A DNA stretch of 28,505 nt. It comes from Neoconidiobolus thromboides FSU 785 (taxonomy: Eukaryota > Entomophthoromycota > Entomophthoromycetes > Entomophthorales > Neoconidiobolaceae). The position numbers were made by a program, and so were the translations under genes. Every line of letters starts with the position of its first letter. The stretch's first letter is position 1. The notes beneath the pieces were generated by a model. It did no database searches. It was not told the origin of the DNA and saw only the letters and a list, made by a program, of their open reading frames with translations. Shown in pieces: positions 1 to 10,147 of this stretch. The DNA lies in assembly GCA_025603075.1 (NCBI GenBank), contig MU626496.1, positions 1 through 28,505 of the forward strand, given 5' to 3'.

Positions 1-435
1 GAATATGAGAATGAAGTAGCCAAAATGGATAAAGATAGAGAAGAAGCATGGAAAAAAAGTGATGAGGAGTTTAAAGCGAGGAGTACTCAAATAGACAATG
101 ATAACAATCGAAGATTTGAACAAGAACTAAATAGGGCTAAAGATAATTTCCCATCCATTTTCGATAACATTCCTTCAAAGTCTGATAACCCTAAACCAAC
201 CCCGATTGCGAATCCAGAACCTAAGAAAGAAGAACCTAAAAAAGAAGAACCTAAAAAAGAAGAACCTAAAAAAGAAGAATCTAAAAAAGAAACCTCAATA
301 ATGAACATTGGAAATAGCTTCAAATGTGACTTTGATTGTTCAAGTATACAAAATAGATGTAAATTTGACTGTTTTCCAAATGATTGTAATGATCAATGCA
401 CTAAAGCCTATCAAGAATGTAAATCCAAATGCTAA
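1..435 (+). CDS. Lys/Glu-rich protein with a symmetric eight-cysteine C-terminal module (5' end off the window)
   Basis: The reading frame is open from base 1, so the ATG at 25 is probably internal and the gene starts upstream. The visible 144 residues begin with a highly charged stretch likely to be a coiled coil. Four PKKEE repeats plus a degenerate fifth follow (bases 220-291). The last 36 residues are a cysteine module with the spacing CX3C-X6-CX3C-X4-CX3C-X6-CX3C, ending at the TAA at 433-435. The module reads as two copies of a CX3C-X6-CX3C unit. Paired CX3C motifs usually form disulfide-stapled helical hairpins, and the low-complexity linker suggests a secreted or surface protein, but no signal peptide is visible because the N-terminus is missing. 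I do not recognise a named family. Confidence 0.7.
   Translation, partial: EYENEVAKMDKDREEAWKKSDEEFKARSTQIDNDNNRRFEQELNRAKDNFPSIFDNIPSKSDNPKPTPIANPEPKKEEPKKEEPKKEEPKKEESKKETSIMNIGNSFKCDFDCSSIQNRCKFDCFPNDCNDQCTKAYQECKSKC
220..291 (+). repeat. 15-bp coding minisatellite (PKKEE units)
   Basis: Four near-identical 15-bp units, CCTAAAAAAGAAGAA with one A/G variant, are followed by a partial unit with TCT in place of CCT. The array stays in frame, so copy-number change would alter linker length without breaking the protein. Confidence 0.9.
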
Positions 436-605
436 TAATAAAGAAATAAATAATTGAACGGATTTTGTATTTTCTTATACTTGCTTTCGATATTCTTGTT
501 TAACTTTAAGCTATTATTGTATAATTTTTACTTTAAAAAAGAACTTTATGTGAAAACTATATGCCCACTATAATATTAATTAAGTTAGTAAGAATCTTTT
601 AGATA

Positions 606-704
606 TGGGGATGTGTTTTTTCGTTTAAAAATTTTGCTACAATCTTTCCACTCAAATAGCGCTTAAAAAATAGAAAAATAATGAAACTAAAAAAAACAAC
701 CCCA
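606..704 (+). mobile_element. MITE copy 1
   Basis: It begins TGGGGATGTG and ends CAACCCCA, with TA on both sides (604-605 and 705-706). The core contains CCACTCAAATAGCGCTTAAA. Copy 2 follows in the opposite orientation after 17 bp. Plus orientation here means the strand on which the core reads AAATAGCGCTTAAAAA. Confidence 0.8.
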
Positions 705-721
705 TATATTTAGTTAGTATT

Positions 722-821
722 TGGAAGTGTTTTTTTGATTTCATTTTTTTTTCCATTTTTTAAGCGCTATTTAAGCGGAAAATTTGTTAGTGAAATTCTT
801 AAACACAAAAATACATCCCCA
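722..821 (-). mobile_element. MITE copy 2
   Basis: Reverse orientation, with core TTTTTTAAGCGCTATTTAAG and right end ACATCCCCA. The left end is TGGAAGTG, one of the degraded termini, and there is no clear TA flank. It is the inverted partner of copy 1. Confidence 0.75.
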
Positions 822-973
822 TTTAATAACATTTCATCAATATAAAGTATCAATAAAAATAAAATCTCATTCATACTATTTTATATCAAGAAGTGTATTG
901 ATCAACTTTAAACAACTAAATGAGTTTTCAAAATAGATTTTACTCTGTATCTAAAGTCATTTGTTTTAGTATA

Positions 974-1074
974 TGGGGACATTTTTTTGACTTCATTATT
1001 TTTTTCCATTATTTAAGCGCTATTTGAGTGGAAAAGTTGTTAGTAGAATTCTTAAATATAAAAATGCATCCCCA
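974..1074 (-). mobile_element. MITE copy 3
   Basis: 101 bp from TGGGGACATT to GCATCCCCA with an intact TA on both sides (972-973 and 1075-1076). It is among the best-preserved copies and a good reference for the element boundaries. Confidence 0.8.
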
Positions 1075-1545
1075 TATATTCTAAAAGAGTCAACCTTGCT
1101 TCTTTTATTGTAAAATGATACGATTTCAAACATCAACTTTCGACTAATTTGGAGTTAGCTTTTTTGTTTTAATATTGTGGATATTATAGTTTTATTTACT
1201 AAAAAGTAGGAGCATGAAAGGTTTGATGAGAAATTTTAAAAAAACAAGATATTTTAGAAAAAGATTATATATTGAATTAGCAGAGTTTAAGGTTGACAAA
1301 GAGATTATTTAAAAATAGTTTTTAATTCAAATGAGAGCGGAATTCAATTCAATAGAATAACAAAGAATTTATATATTAACTTTTTCTAAGTAAAAAAAGT
1401 ATAATTAACTTATAATTTAATTTAAAATAGTCAAAAGTTTATATTTACATTCAATACTTATCATTTTTTACAAATACTCATATATAACTATTAGTTTAAA
1501 ATAAACAGATTTTATTTTTTGAAATTATTATTTAATTACATATTA

Positions 1546-1640
1546 TGGGGATGTTTTTTTGCTTTCATTACTTGCCATTTTTTAAGCACTGTTTGAGTGG
1601 AAAAATTGTTAGTAAAACCCTTAAACAAAAAACACCTTCT
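1546..1640 (-). mobile_element. MITE copy 4
   Basis: The left terminus TGGGGATGTTTTTTTG is intact and preceded by TA (1544-1545). The core is TTTAAGCACTGTTTGAGTGG. The right terminus has decayed to ACACCTTCT, so the end position is approximate. Confidence 0.75.
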
Positions 1641-1906
1641 CTTATCTTGAAATTGATAAGAAATAAAGGAATATTATTAGTTTGAATTTAATAATCTTTT
1701 TGAAACTTTTGAATATTATACTTTTACTCTTAGTTTCAATTAAAAAAGTATAATTAATCAAGTTAACTAAAATAAAAGTTACTTTTGAACTTTATCTTTA
1801 TATAAAAAAGTTATTGAGATTTAAATAGTTAATCTTTTAACCAATAAAATAGCTTCAAATTGGCCCAAAAATTCAATTAATCCTGTTTCTAATGACTTCA
1901 TATTGG

Positions 1907-1930
1907 TTATTGCTTATTGCTTATTGCTTA
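1907..1930. repeat. 7-bp tandem repeat (TTATTGC)
   Basis: Three exact TTATTGC units followed by TTA. It lies in a spacer and no function is implied. Confidence 0.85.
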
Positions 1931-3035
1931 TAAAAGAGAAAAGAATAAAATTGGTTTAATTATTTTAATTAATGTTAAACAGCTATTCTATTTAAATTTA
2001 AAAATACATTAAAAAATTATTAGTAACTGATTTTAAACTATTATTTATTGTTAAAAATATAATTATTTCTTATTATTTTAAATAAATAAAAATAAATACA
2101 AAAATATTTGTTGATTTTGTATTAAAATTCATGTTAATAATGAATAGTTTTTTATTTAATATTTTATCTAAAATTATCAATAATTTAATTTAGTTTACAT
2201 AAACTAAGAAACATTGAATTATTTAAGTAACTAAAAAAAAGGACTTTATTTTCAAAAATATTTTATTCTTATTTTATATTATTCAATTATTGTTTTTAAT
2301 AAGTTCAAAATTTTGTAATTTTAAGGACTTTTAATAGCCAAAATAAGTCATTTACACTGCATTAAAAAAAGATAAATGATTTATAGAAACCTTAAAGTCA
2401 AGAATTAAATAGACCTAATTGAGAAGTTAGTAGAAGCTATAGGTTGAATCAAAGTTATTGTTAGTTTTTAAATAGATATTGAATTAAGTTTAAATACGCT
2501 TAGTTTTATAGAATATTAACTGAAGAAGGGTAAAAATTAGGAAGCTAACAAAAATTTAAGATTTGTTAATTGAATTTGTTTTAGCTAATATTGATATTCG
2601 ATTAATATGACATTAATATAACTATTATTTTTAATATTATTTTTATTTCACCGCATTGACTATGATTAATGCTTGATATTAAGTTGTACAAGTTCAATGG
2701 TTGGGAGGTGAAGTTTTTAATAGTGTAAACAATTTCAACCCAAAACCCCTAAAATTTAATAAGGTAAAGGTCTAATGTTCAAACTGAGCTAATAACCAAT
2801 CAGATATGGGATATTGAAAGAAAAACCAATAAAATGTAAGATTTTACTCAATTTAGTATTGATATTAGTAATTTACACAATCTTGATGATGAAGCTTTAT
2901 TCTTTTATTCAATATTGAATTTTAGTTAAAAAAACAAAAATAAGAAAATCAAGTATATATAACTATATAAACTCATCATCAACTTATTAACTCTGTTTAT
3001 ATATTTAGTCTTCAATAAAATTAAATAAATAAAAA

Positions 3036-4608
3036 ATGAAATTTGGTGAAAAATTATTAAATTCGTTGTATGAGCCATGGCGATTTTATTATATGGATTA
3101 TAATGGTTTAAAGAGTTTGTTAAAAACTTCAGAAAATGGAGAAAGTGTTGAGTTGTCTGAATCTGAAGAACAAGCTTTTGTAGAATTATTAGATAAAGAA
3201 TTAGATAAAGTAAGTTTATTTTTATTTTTATTTTTATTTTTATTTTTATTTTTATTATAATGAAAATATTAATAATTAATTTCGTTTTTAGGTAGAATCT
3301 TTTCACAAGATTAAAACAGGTGAAATAAGTCGACATGTTGAATTTTTACGTAAAGTAGTAGATGATATGGCAGAAGTGAAACATACCAGTGATGAAAGTT
3401 ATTTAGAAGCAGAACAAGAGATCAATCAAATTATTACTGAAGTTAATGAATTAGCTAAATTCACACGATTAAATTATTCTGGCTTTTTAAAAATTGTTAA
3501 AAAACATGATAAATATACCAGTTATAATTTAAAATCATTGTTTTCAGTACGTATAAGTAAAAGAGATTTTTATAAACAAAATTATGACCGTTTATTAGTT
3601 CAATTATCTGCTCTTTATACCATTGTTAGAAATCGAGGTAAAGCCAGTAATGAAGTTTGGACTGCTGGTGGTACTCGAGATTTTGTTCGTAAAACCACAA
3701 AATATTGGGTTCATCCTGATAATGTATTAGAACTTAAGTTATATATCTTAAAACATTTACCAGTATTAGTTTATAATGCATCTAGCGATACAGATTTAGC
3801 GGATCCAGCTATTACATCCATTTATTTTGATAACGAATCCTTTGATCTTTATCTTGGTCGATTAGAAAAGCATGAAGGGGCAGAAGCTATTCGATTGCGT
3901 TGGTATGGACCTACTACCAATCAAGAAATTTTTGTGGAAAGAAAAACACACCATGAAGATTGGACTGGTGAAAAATCAGTTAAACAAAGATTCCCAATTA
4001 AAGAAAAAAATGTAAATGCCTATTTAAAGGGGGAATTTACAGTAGATAAAATGATAGATAAAATGAAACAAAGAAAAAATAAAAGTGATAAGGAAATTGA
4101 GGCATTTAAAAACTTAGCTACTGAAGTTCAAGATCGAGTTTTGGAAAAAAAATTATTTCCTGCTATTCGTTCTTTCTATAACCGTACTGCTTTCCAATTA
4201 CCAGGTGATGCTTGTGTACGTATTTCTCTAGATACAGAATTGTCTTTAATTCGAGAAGATAATTTTGATAATAAAATACGTAGTGGTAATAATTGGCGTC
4301 GAATGGATATTGGTACCGATTTCCCATTTTCACAACTAGATGAAAGTGATATTTGTCGATTCCCATATGCTATATTAGAAGTTAAATTACAAACTCAATT
4401 TGGTGCAGAACCGCCAGAATGGGTTCAAAATTTAATTGACTCTCATTTAGTTGAAGCTGTGCCTAAGTTTTCAAAATATATTCATGGAGTAGCTACTTTA
4501 TGTGAAAATAAAGTTCAACTTTTACCCTTCTGGCTACCTCAAATGGATATTGATATTCGTAAAGAACCGACTAGTGATTGGATTCAATTTCAAGAACAAA
4601 TGCATTTA

Positions 4609-4652
<44 letters not shown>

Positions 4653-5202
4653 TAATAATAATAATAACAATCAAATATTAGAAGAAGAAACTAATAATAA
4701 TCAAACAGTACCAGGACTTAAAAATATGGTGCAAAGGATTAATGAAGCTAATGATACTAATAATAGTAATATTAAAAGTAAAAAAATACAATTGCCAGTA
4801 AGAGTAGAACCTAAAGTATTTTTTGCTAATGAACGTACTTTTTTATCATGGTTGAATTTTGGTGTTATCTTATCTTCATTAGCAATTGGCTTATTTAATT
4901 TTGGAGATAAAATAGCACAGTTAGCTGGTACTATTTTTACCCTTATTGCTATGAGTGTAATGATTTATGCAGTATTGATTTTTATTTGGAGAAGTAAAAG
5001 AATTCGTCAAAGTAGACAAGGGCCTTTTGGTAATATTTTTAATTTGTATAAAAGTTTTAAATGATTAACGTATGTTTTCTTAATATTAGATGATCCTATT
5101 GGTCCATTGATTTTAGTCATTAGTTTATTTGCAGCTATTGCTGTTAATTTTTATCTCAAAATTCAAGCTAAAAATGGTAATTTACCACCTATCTTTTATT
5201 AA
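3036..5202 (+). CDS. VTC4: Vacuolar transporter chaperone 4, polyphosphate polymerase
   Basis: Exons 3036-3209, 3292-5029 and 5090-5202 (introns 82 and 60 bp) give 674 residues, close to yeast Vtc4 (721). Residues 1 to about 150 are an SPX domain starting MKFGEKLL, with the lysine cluster KIVKKHDK (125-132) that binds inositol pyrophosphates in this family. The VTC catalytic domain (about 190-490) has TTKYWVH, RLRWYG (259-264), ERKTH (274-278), LEVKLQTQ with Glu421, and PKFSKYIHG with Lys453. These are the basic and acidic residues expected in the tunnel of the active Vtc4 subunit, so this is the ATP-dependent polymerase rather than a regulatory Vtc2/3. A 21-Asn run (498-518) precedes DUF202 (from about 562) with three membrane helices. 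The third helix (DPIGPLILV...) is encoded only by exon 3; without splicing the frame stops at 5064 and that helix is lost. In the family the product is pulled into the vacuole as it is made. Confidence 0.95.
3216..3257. repeat. TTTTTA hexamer repeat inside VTC4 intron 1
   Basis: About seven 6-bp units (TTTTTA) fill the 5' half of VTC4 intron 1, right after the GTAAGT donor. It probably varies in length between strains. It keeps the exon 1 frame open briefly into the intron. Confidence 0.85.
4609..4671 (+). repeat. AAT/AAC codon repeat encoding 21 Asn
   Basis: Twenty-one consecutive Asn codons (19 AAT, 2 AAC) in the VTC4 linker between the catalytic domain and the membrane domain. The near-pure codon run points to replication slippage. 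Confidence 0.9.
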
Positions 5203-5906
5203 ATAGTTCAGAATATAGGATTATTTGTTTTATTATCTTCTCATTATAATATACAAACTTTATTCAATTACTTATTATTAATCTATTTGAATTAACTAAT
5301 GGATTATAATAATTATTAGAATAAAATTATACTTCTTTTTATAATTATAAATTAAATGAAGGATCTATTTTATTTATTTATCTATTTTATTTATTTCTAT
5401 TGAGACTTTAAATTACTAAAAATAATCAAATTTCAAAACAAATTAGAGATTAAACATAATATCTTTAGGTTTATTAAAAGATTGTAATATATTTATAATT
5501 TTAATTATTAAATGGGGATGTATTTTCATGTTTAAAAATTTTACTAACAATTTTTCCGCTTAAACAGCGCTTAAAGAATGGAAAAAATAATGAAAAAAAC
5601 ACTCCCAAATAATAATTGATAATGAATTTTATTTAAACTTTATAATTATTAGATAATGTTTTAATTAACTAATATTTATAGAATAATAATATAACTTTAA
5701 TGTTTTTAATTTTTTTAATAAAAATCTAAAAATAATTTAATAAACTTTCTATTTTATAAATGGAACAATTTATTTAAAATAAAACTAACATATCGAGAAA
5801 TTCATTGATATAATTGGGTGATAAAAATAAATTGCTGAGGGTAATTTAATTAAAATTCCATCAATTTTTTTAAGATTTCATTTTTTATTTTAAAAATAAT
5901 AATACA
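5203..5906. other. Intergenic spacer with one MITE copy
   Basis: AT-rich spacer between VTC4 and the secreted-protein gene. It contains TTTA-rich low complexity near 5365-5400 and MITE copy 5. I see nothing else in it. Confidence 0.7.
5513..5607 (+). mobile_element. MITE copy 5
   Basis: It runs from TGGGGATGTATTTTC to ACTCCCA with core CGCTTAAACAGCGCTTAAAG. Both flanks are AA rather than TA, so the target duplication is not preserved. The copy is slightly short (95 bp). Confidence 0.75.
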
Positions 5907-6957
5907 ATGAACATAATCAAAAAACCCATCTATTGTTTTATACTTGTAATAATTTTATTGAGTTTTATTAGTTGTAAGTTCTAATTTATTATATATTATA
6001 TTGATTAATTATCTTCTATAAATTTAGCTAACCTTATCGATAATACAAATCAATTGCAACGACGACAGAATCAAGATGAGGGTAAAAAAGAAGGTGATGT
6101 AGGTAAAGGAGAACAAAAGAAACAAGAAGAACAAAAGAAACAAGAAGAACAAAAGAAACAAGAAGAACAAAAGAAACAAGAAGAACAAAAAAAACAAGGA
6201 GAACAAAAAAAACAAGGAGAACAAAAAAAAGAAGAGAATCCAAAAGATAAATTACAAGAACAAAAAGAAGGAGATCAACAAGGTGTTGATAAGAAACAAG
6301 AGAATGATAAAGATAATCAACAAAAAGAAGGAGATAAAAAAGACAACAATCAACAAAAAGATAAAGAAAATGATACAGATAATAAATTAAATAATAATAC
6401 AGGCGATAAAGACGGTACACGAAGTATTCAAATATTAGAACCAATTATGGGTAGTTTACAAGCTTGTAATATCCCTATTGGTGGAGAACAACCATTTCGA
6501 TGGAAAATACCAAGCAATACATTAAAAACCACCAAAGTAATTATTGAAGCTGTATTAACTATTAATCAATATATTGTTTCTTTTCCAATAACTAATAAAA
6601 ATTTGAGTTTATCAGAAACTAAATTTAACTGGATTGTAGAAGAACATCTAATGAGTCGAGATAATAGTACTACATTAAAGCCAAATGATAATTATAGAAT
6701 TTATATCAGAGACCCAGAAAACGATTTATTACAACCTAAAAGTAATCGATTATTACCTGCTATTGTCAGATGTAGTTTATTTATTCCTATGGACGGTAAA
6801 TACTTTTTTGTTATTGTTTGAATTAATAAGTTATTAATATAATTTATTATTTTTAGTTTCGGGGAAATATGTAGCATCAAATAGTTTAATTAATATTAGT
6901 AATAATGTTTTATTGATTTTTATGTTAGCTTTTAGCTTATGGATTTCAATAAATTAA
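5907..6957 (+). CDS. Secreted, probably GPI-anchored surface protein with EQKKQE repeats
   Basis: Exons 5907-5973, 6028-6795 and 6857-6957 (introns 54 and 61 bp) give 311 residues. Residues 1-22 form a signal peptide: two lysines, then a hydrophobic run ending in ISCK-like sequence before splicing changes it to SS. Residues 51-92 are seven EQKKQE-type hexamers inside a Lys/Gln/Glu-rich region reaching about residue 150. Residues 155-280 look like a beta-sandwich, with IQILEP near the start, a central FRWKIPS and then YRIYIRDPEND. This pattern resembles Kre9/Knh1-like or DUF7137-like fungal wall proteins, from memory. The last 20 residues, added by exon 3, are hydrophobic, preceded by Ser/Asn residues that could be an omega site, and end with no cytoplasmic tail, as in GPI signals. 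The function is unknown; a cell-wall or surface role is inferred. Confidence 0.75.
6111..6236 (+). repeat. 18-bp coding minisatellite (EQKKQE units)
   Basis: Seven tandem 18-bp units of the form GAACAAAAGAAACAAGAA. The first four are nearly identical; later ones carry G for E and AAA for AAG changes. The array is in frame in exon 2 of the surface-protein gene. Confidence 0.9.
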
Positions 6958-8535
6958 GTAAATATTTTATTTTTCTTTTATCAAAGTGAGTTGAATAAAA
7001 GATTATTAAGTAAATCAGGATCTAATAATTAAATAATTAGCTATTTAATTTTTAAAATTATGAAATAGATTTCAAATAAATTACTCATATTTCATACTGA
7101 TTTCAAGTAAGTTATAAAAAGTTTAGACAGGTAATATTTAATTCATTTAATCAAGATTTTAACTACTTGTTTACTTCTACTGAATTAATTGTTTTTCTTT
7201 CTACAGACACATGATATTTCTCAAAATATTATTATGATTTAAAATTAGCACAAAATTCAATATTCAACTTTAAAACAAATATAAAAATAAGAATAAAATT
7301 TAAGTGCTTATTATTATTAAGCTTATTATTATTAAATTAGTTAACTAAAATATATTCATTATTTATAGAAGCTTATATATTAACTTCTAAAAATAATAAT
7401 TAATTTTACTTAGTCTTGTTGAGTTATAAATGCTAATGATATAGCATAACTTGAGATTCAATTTAAAAGTGTGTGATGTAAGTCAAGAATAGTTGAAAGA
7501 TAAAAGAAAACAAAGAAATATTTCTAAATCAATTTAATATGGAGATGTTTTTGGTTTCATCGTTTTTCCATTTTTAAGCACTGTTTTAGTAAGAAAAGTG
7601 TTAGTAAAATTCTTAAACAAAAAGATATATCCCTGTATATTCAATTATAACCACTTTATTTTGAATTTTCCACTTATTTCTTTTTATAAAAGTTAAAATT
7701 AACTTAATCAAAAATTTATTTCAAAGCTAAAATTATGTTAAACAAATTAGTTTATTTTAAACTAAAAGTCAAGCCAATTAAAAGAAGAGTAATAATTAGT
7801 ATATGATTGAAATATTATAAGAAATATAACTTTGAATTTTTAGTATTTTCCTCTCTACTCCTCTTATGAAATTTATAAAGTCATTTGATTGATTTTAAGC
7901 TTTTCTTACAATAATAGAATACCTGAAAGTCTTCAACTAATTCATGATTTTCTATAAAATAATAAAATAATAATGATCACAATAATAATAATAGAATTTT
8001 AGTTTTCAGCCTATTTTAAACATTTATATCATATTATTTTATTAATCAATCAAATATCAACTTTCATTTGAACCTTAATAAAGTAATTAAAGCTCTTTTA
8101 TGACCTATTTAACGACTTATTTAAGAGAAAATTTAAAGTTAAAATGTAATAAATAATACATATTAGGCTTAAAAAATCAACTATACCAATAAAGTGATTT
8201 AAAAATTATTACTAGAAAAATCAAAAGAGTTGCAATGACGGTATTTTTTACTTTTTTAAATTATCTAAGTTCAATTTAAGTGCACTAAAAAAAAGATTAA
8301 TTGTTTGAATAAAAATCATGGCATTAATTAGCATAAATTGAAAAACCCGAATCAAGCATTCAAATGAAATTAGATGGAACCTCCCAATTATAAAAGATAA
8401 TGAAATTTAAGCAAAAGAAGAGCAAAGTAATGCCATCATAATAGTTTTTTTAATCTAACTGTTTCTTTTCATATTCTTTTCTAACTTTTTTGTTTCTTTA
8501 TTATTTGTATATACAATCTTTAACAAGTATAACGA
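6958..8535. other. Intergenic AT-rich spacer with one MITE copy
   Basis: About 1.6 kb with no open frame of note. It contains MITE copy 6 and simple A/T-rich runs, including a duplicated AAGCTTATTATTATTA near 7318-7336. I see no RNA gene in it. Confidence 0.65.
7540..7635 (-). mobile_element. MITE copy 6
   Basis: It begins TGGAGATG and ends ATATCCCTG, with TA on both sides (7538-7539 and 7636-7637). The core CATTTTTAAGCACTGTTTTAG has diverged. Confidence 0.7.
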
Positions 8536-9906
8536 ATGGAATTATTATATCTTTTTAATGATTTATTAACTGGGATCAGTTTATTTTGTGCTACTTTAGT
8601 ATTGATCTTTATCTTATTAATAAGATTATATGATAAAGATTTAGTCAATCGAATCTCATTGAAAATTTGTGCAGCAATATCAATAGTAGACATCTTTCGA
8701 ACGAGTTCTTTTTTCATTTATTTATATCATACATCGGATGATTTAGTATGTAAATTGAATGCTATATTCTTAAATTATATAATTATTAGTCATATGTTAT
8801 TAACTTTTTCAATTGCTTTAAATCTTCAATTAGTATTCATTCATAATTTACGATACAAATCAAAATGGCAGTATTATTATTGGTTTTTAGGGTTTTTAGT
8901 TCCATTTATTATTACCTTTATTATGGTGATTATTGATGTTTTTGGTAAAGATGAAGTAGCTAATGCTTGTTTTTATAAAAACGTGTATCCAGTCACAATC
9001 TATTCTGGTCTCACTTTATATGCTGGTTTTTTATTTTGGAATTTGTTAGGTTGTTTGTATTGTTTTACTATTTCTCTATTTATCATTTATCATTTAAAAA
9101 GAAAAACAAAACAATTAATTCAATTAAATCAACAACAAAATTCAAATCATTCTTCCGATTCTAATTTCTCTGCTCATCAACAATCTAAATTAATTGTCAA
9201 TCAATCGACTATCTCTTTATTAATAAGAAGAATGTAAGTGTTATTCTTTTATTTGATTTGTATTCTAAAATAAAACTAATTTATTTTTAATAGTTGTATT
9301 TATTGTATGATACCTATGATAACTCAATCTGGTTGTATTGTTGGTTTGATCTATGAACAAATTCATGGGGAAATACCCCATTCCTTTTTTGTATGGGATA
9401 CTATAGCTACACGTAAGTTTCAATTGACATATGTTAGAATTAAAGTATTTATTTTTACTTTAGATTTATCGGGTATCTTAAATTTAATGGGGTTTTTATT
9501 TGATCCCGCATTTAAAAACTCATTATTACATATACGTTATCAATTATATCAAAAATATAAAAACCAAACGTTAAATCAAAGTATTGAGAAAAGACAGAGT
9601 AATAATGCATTTGAAATTATGGCCTTGAAAGAATCTAGATGTAGAGAAAGAATTATTGATAAAATCTTTGCTTTTTTATTATTACGTGGGGATTTTAAAA
9701 TCTGTTCAAATAATAGGAATTCAAATCATTCTCATAATAATCAAGTTCAACAGATTTTAAACGATATAAGAAGAGATGTTCATATCAATAATAGTAATGA
9801 AGATATCAATGAAATTGAGGAGGAAAATAGTATTCAACCAATCAATTGTAATTTGGATAAAACTAAAGAAAAAAATCAATATTTTAATTTAGTTAAGGGT
9901 TTATAA
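8536..9906 (+). CDS. Seven-transmembrane G protein-coupled receptor-like protein (paralogue A)
   Basis: Exons 8536-9233, 9294-9412 and 9464-9906 (introns 60 and 51 bp) give 419 residues. Seven hydrophobic helices lie at roughly 8-30, 42-64, 75-103, 112-135, 156-186, 229-253 and 264-287. Cys72 at the start of helix 3 and Cys145 in the second extracellular loop are placed for the usual receptor disulfide. The third cytoplasmic loop (187-228) is Asn/Gln/Ser-rich. SLLIRRI opens helix 6, and LFDPAFKNSL follows helix 7. The splice junctions were chosen because they restore RRICIYC and ATHLSGIL, which align with paralogue B at 18056. It resembles the fungal cAMP-receptor-like/Git3-like group; the ligand is unknown. 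The cytoplasmic tail ends NQYFNLVKGL, a motif shared with paralogue B. The second intron is 51 nt without a stop, so retention would insert residues before helix 7. Confidence 0.85.
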
Positions 9907-10047
9907 TATCATATTATTACTTCAATTTTTATTTTTTTTTCTATATCTTTCTTTTCTTTTTTCAAATAAAATAGTGAGATCTTAAAAAGATTGAAAATTT
10001 AAAGTTCAAAAATAAAATAGTATTTAAAAAATACTTAAAAATACATA

Positions 10048-10147
10048 TAGGAGTATTTTTTTGATTTCATCCCTTTTTCTATCTTTTAAGCCCTATTTGA
10101 ATGGAAAAATTGTTAGTAAAGTTCTTCGACATAAAAATACATTCTAA
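10048..10147 (-). mobile_element. MITE copy 7
   Basis: A diverged copy with core TTTTAAGCCCTATTTGAATGG and degraded termini (TAGGAGTA and ACATTCTA). It lies about 140 bp past the stop codon of receptor paralogue A. Confidence 0.7.

Larger units (their letters stand above)
436..3035. other. Intergenic AT-rich spacer with four MITE copies
   Basis: About 2.6 kb without a supportable gene. Four copies of the roughly 100-bp TGGGGATGT element lie between 606 and 1640, two of them as an inverted pair. A short 7-bp tandem repeat is at 1907-1930. The rest, to the VTC4 start, is very AT-rich with stops in all frames. A TATA-like run (TATATAACTATATAAA) lies at about 2954-2970 upstream of VTC4. I saw no CACGTG or CACGTT Pho4-type site in the last 450 bases. 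Confidence 0.7.

Noticed and set aside
87-323. Minus-strand open frame with FLGSS repeats
   Set aside because: Antisense shadow of the PKKEE repeat in the plus-strand gene.
3210-3260. Extension of VTC4 exon 1 into LFLFLF residues
   Set aside because: This is read-through of the GTAAGT donor into the intron hexamer repeat; the SPX domain continues at 3292.
2926-3336. Minus-strand frame of 136 codons rich in Ile/Lys
   Set aside because: It runs through VTC4 exon 1 and the TTTTTA repeat of its intron; the composition is simple-repeat-like.
6111-6236. Regularly spaced repeats that might suggest a CRISPR array
   Set aside because: The units are tandem with no spacers, lie in frame in an exon, and the genome is eukaryotic.
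6034-6444. Long minus-strand open frame opposite the EQKKQE repeat
   Set aside because: It is the antisense shadow of the repeat-coding exon; its Leu/Phe-rich product only mirrors GAA/AAG codons.
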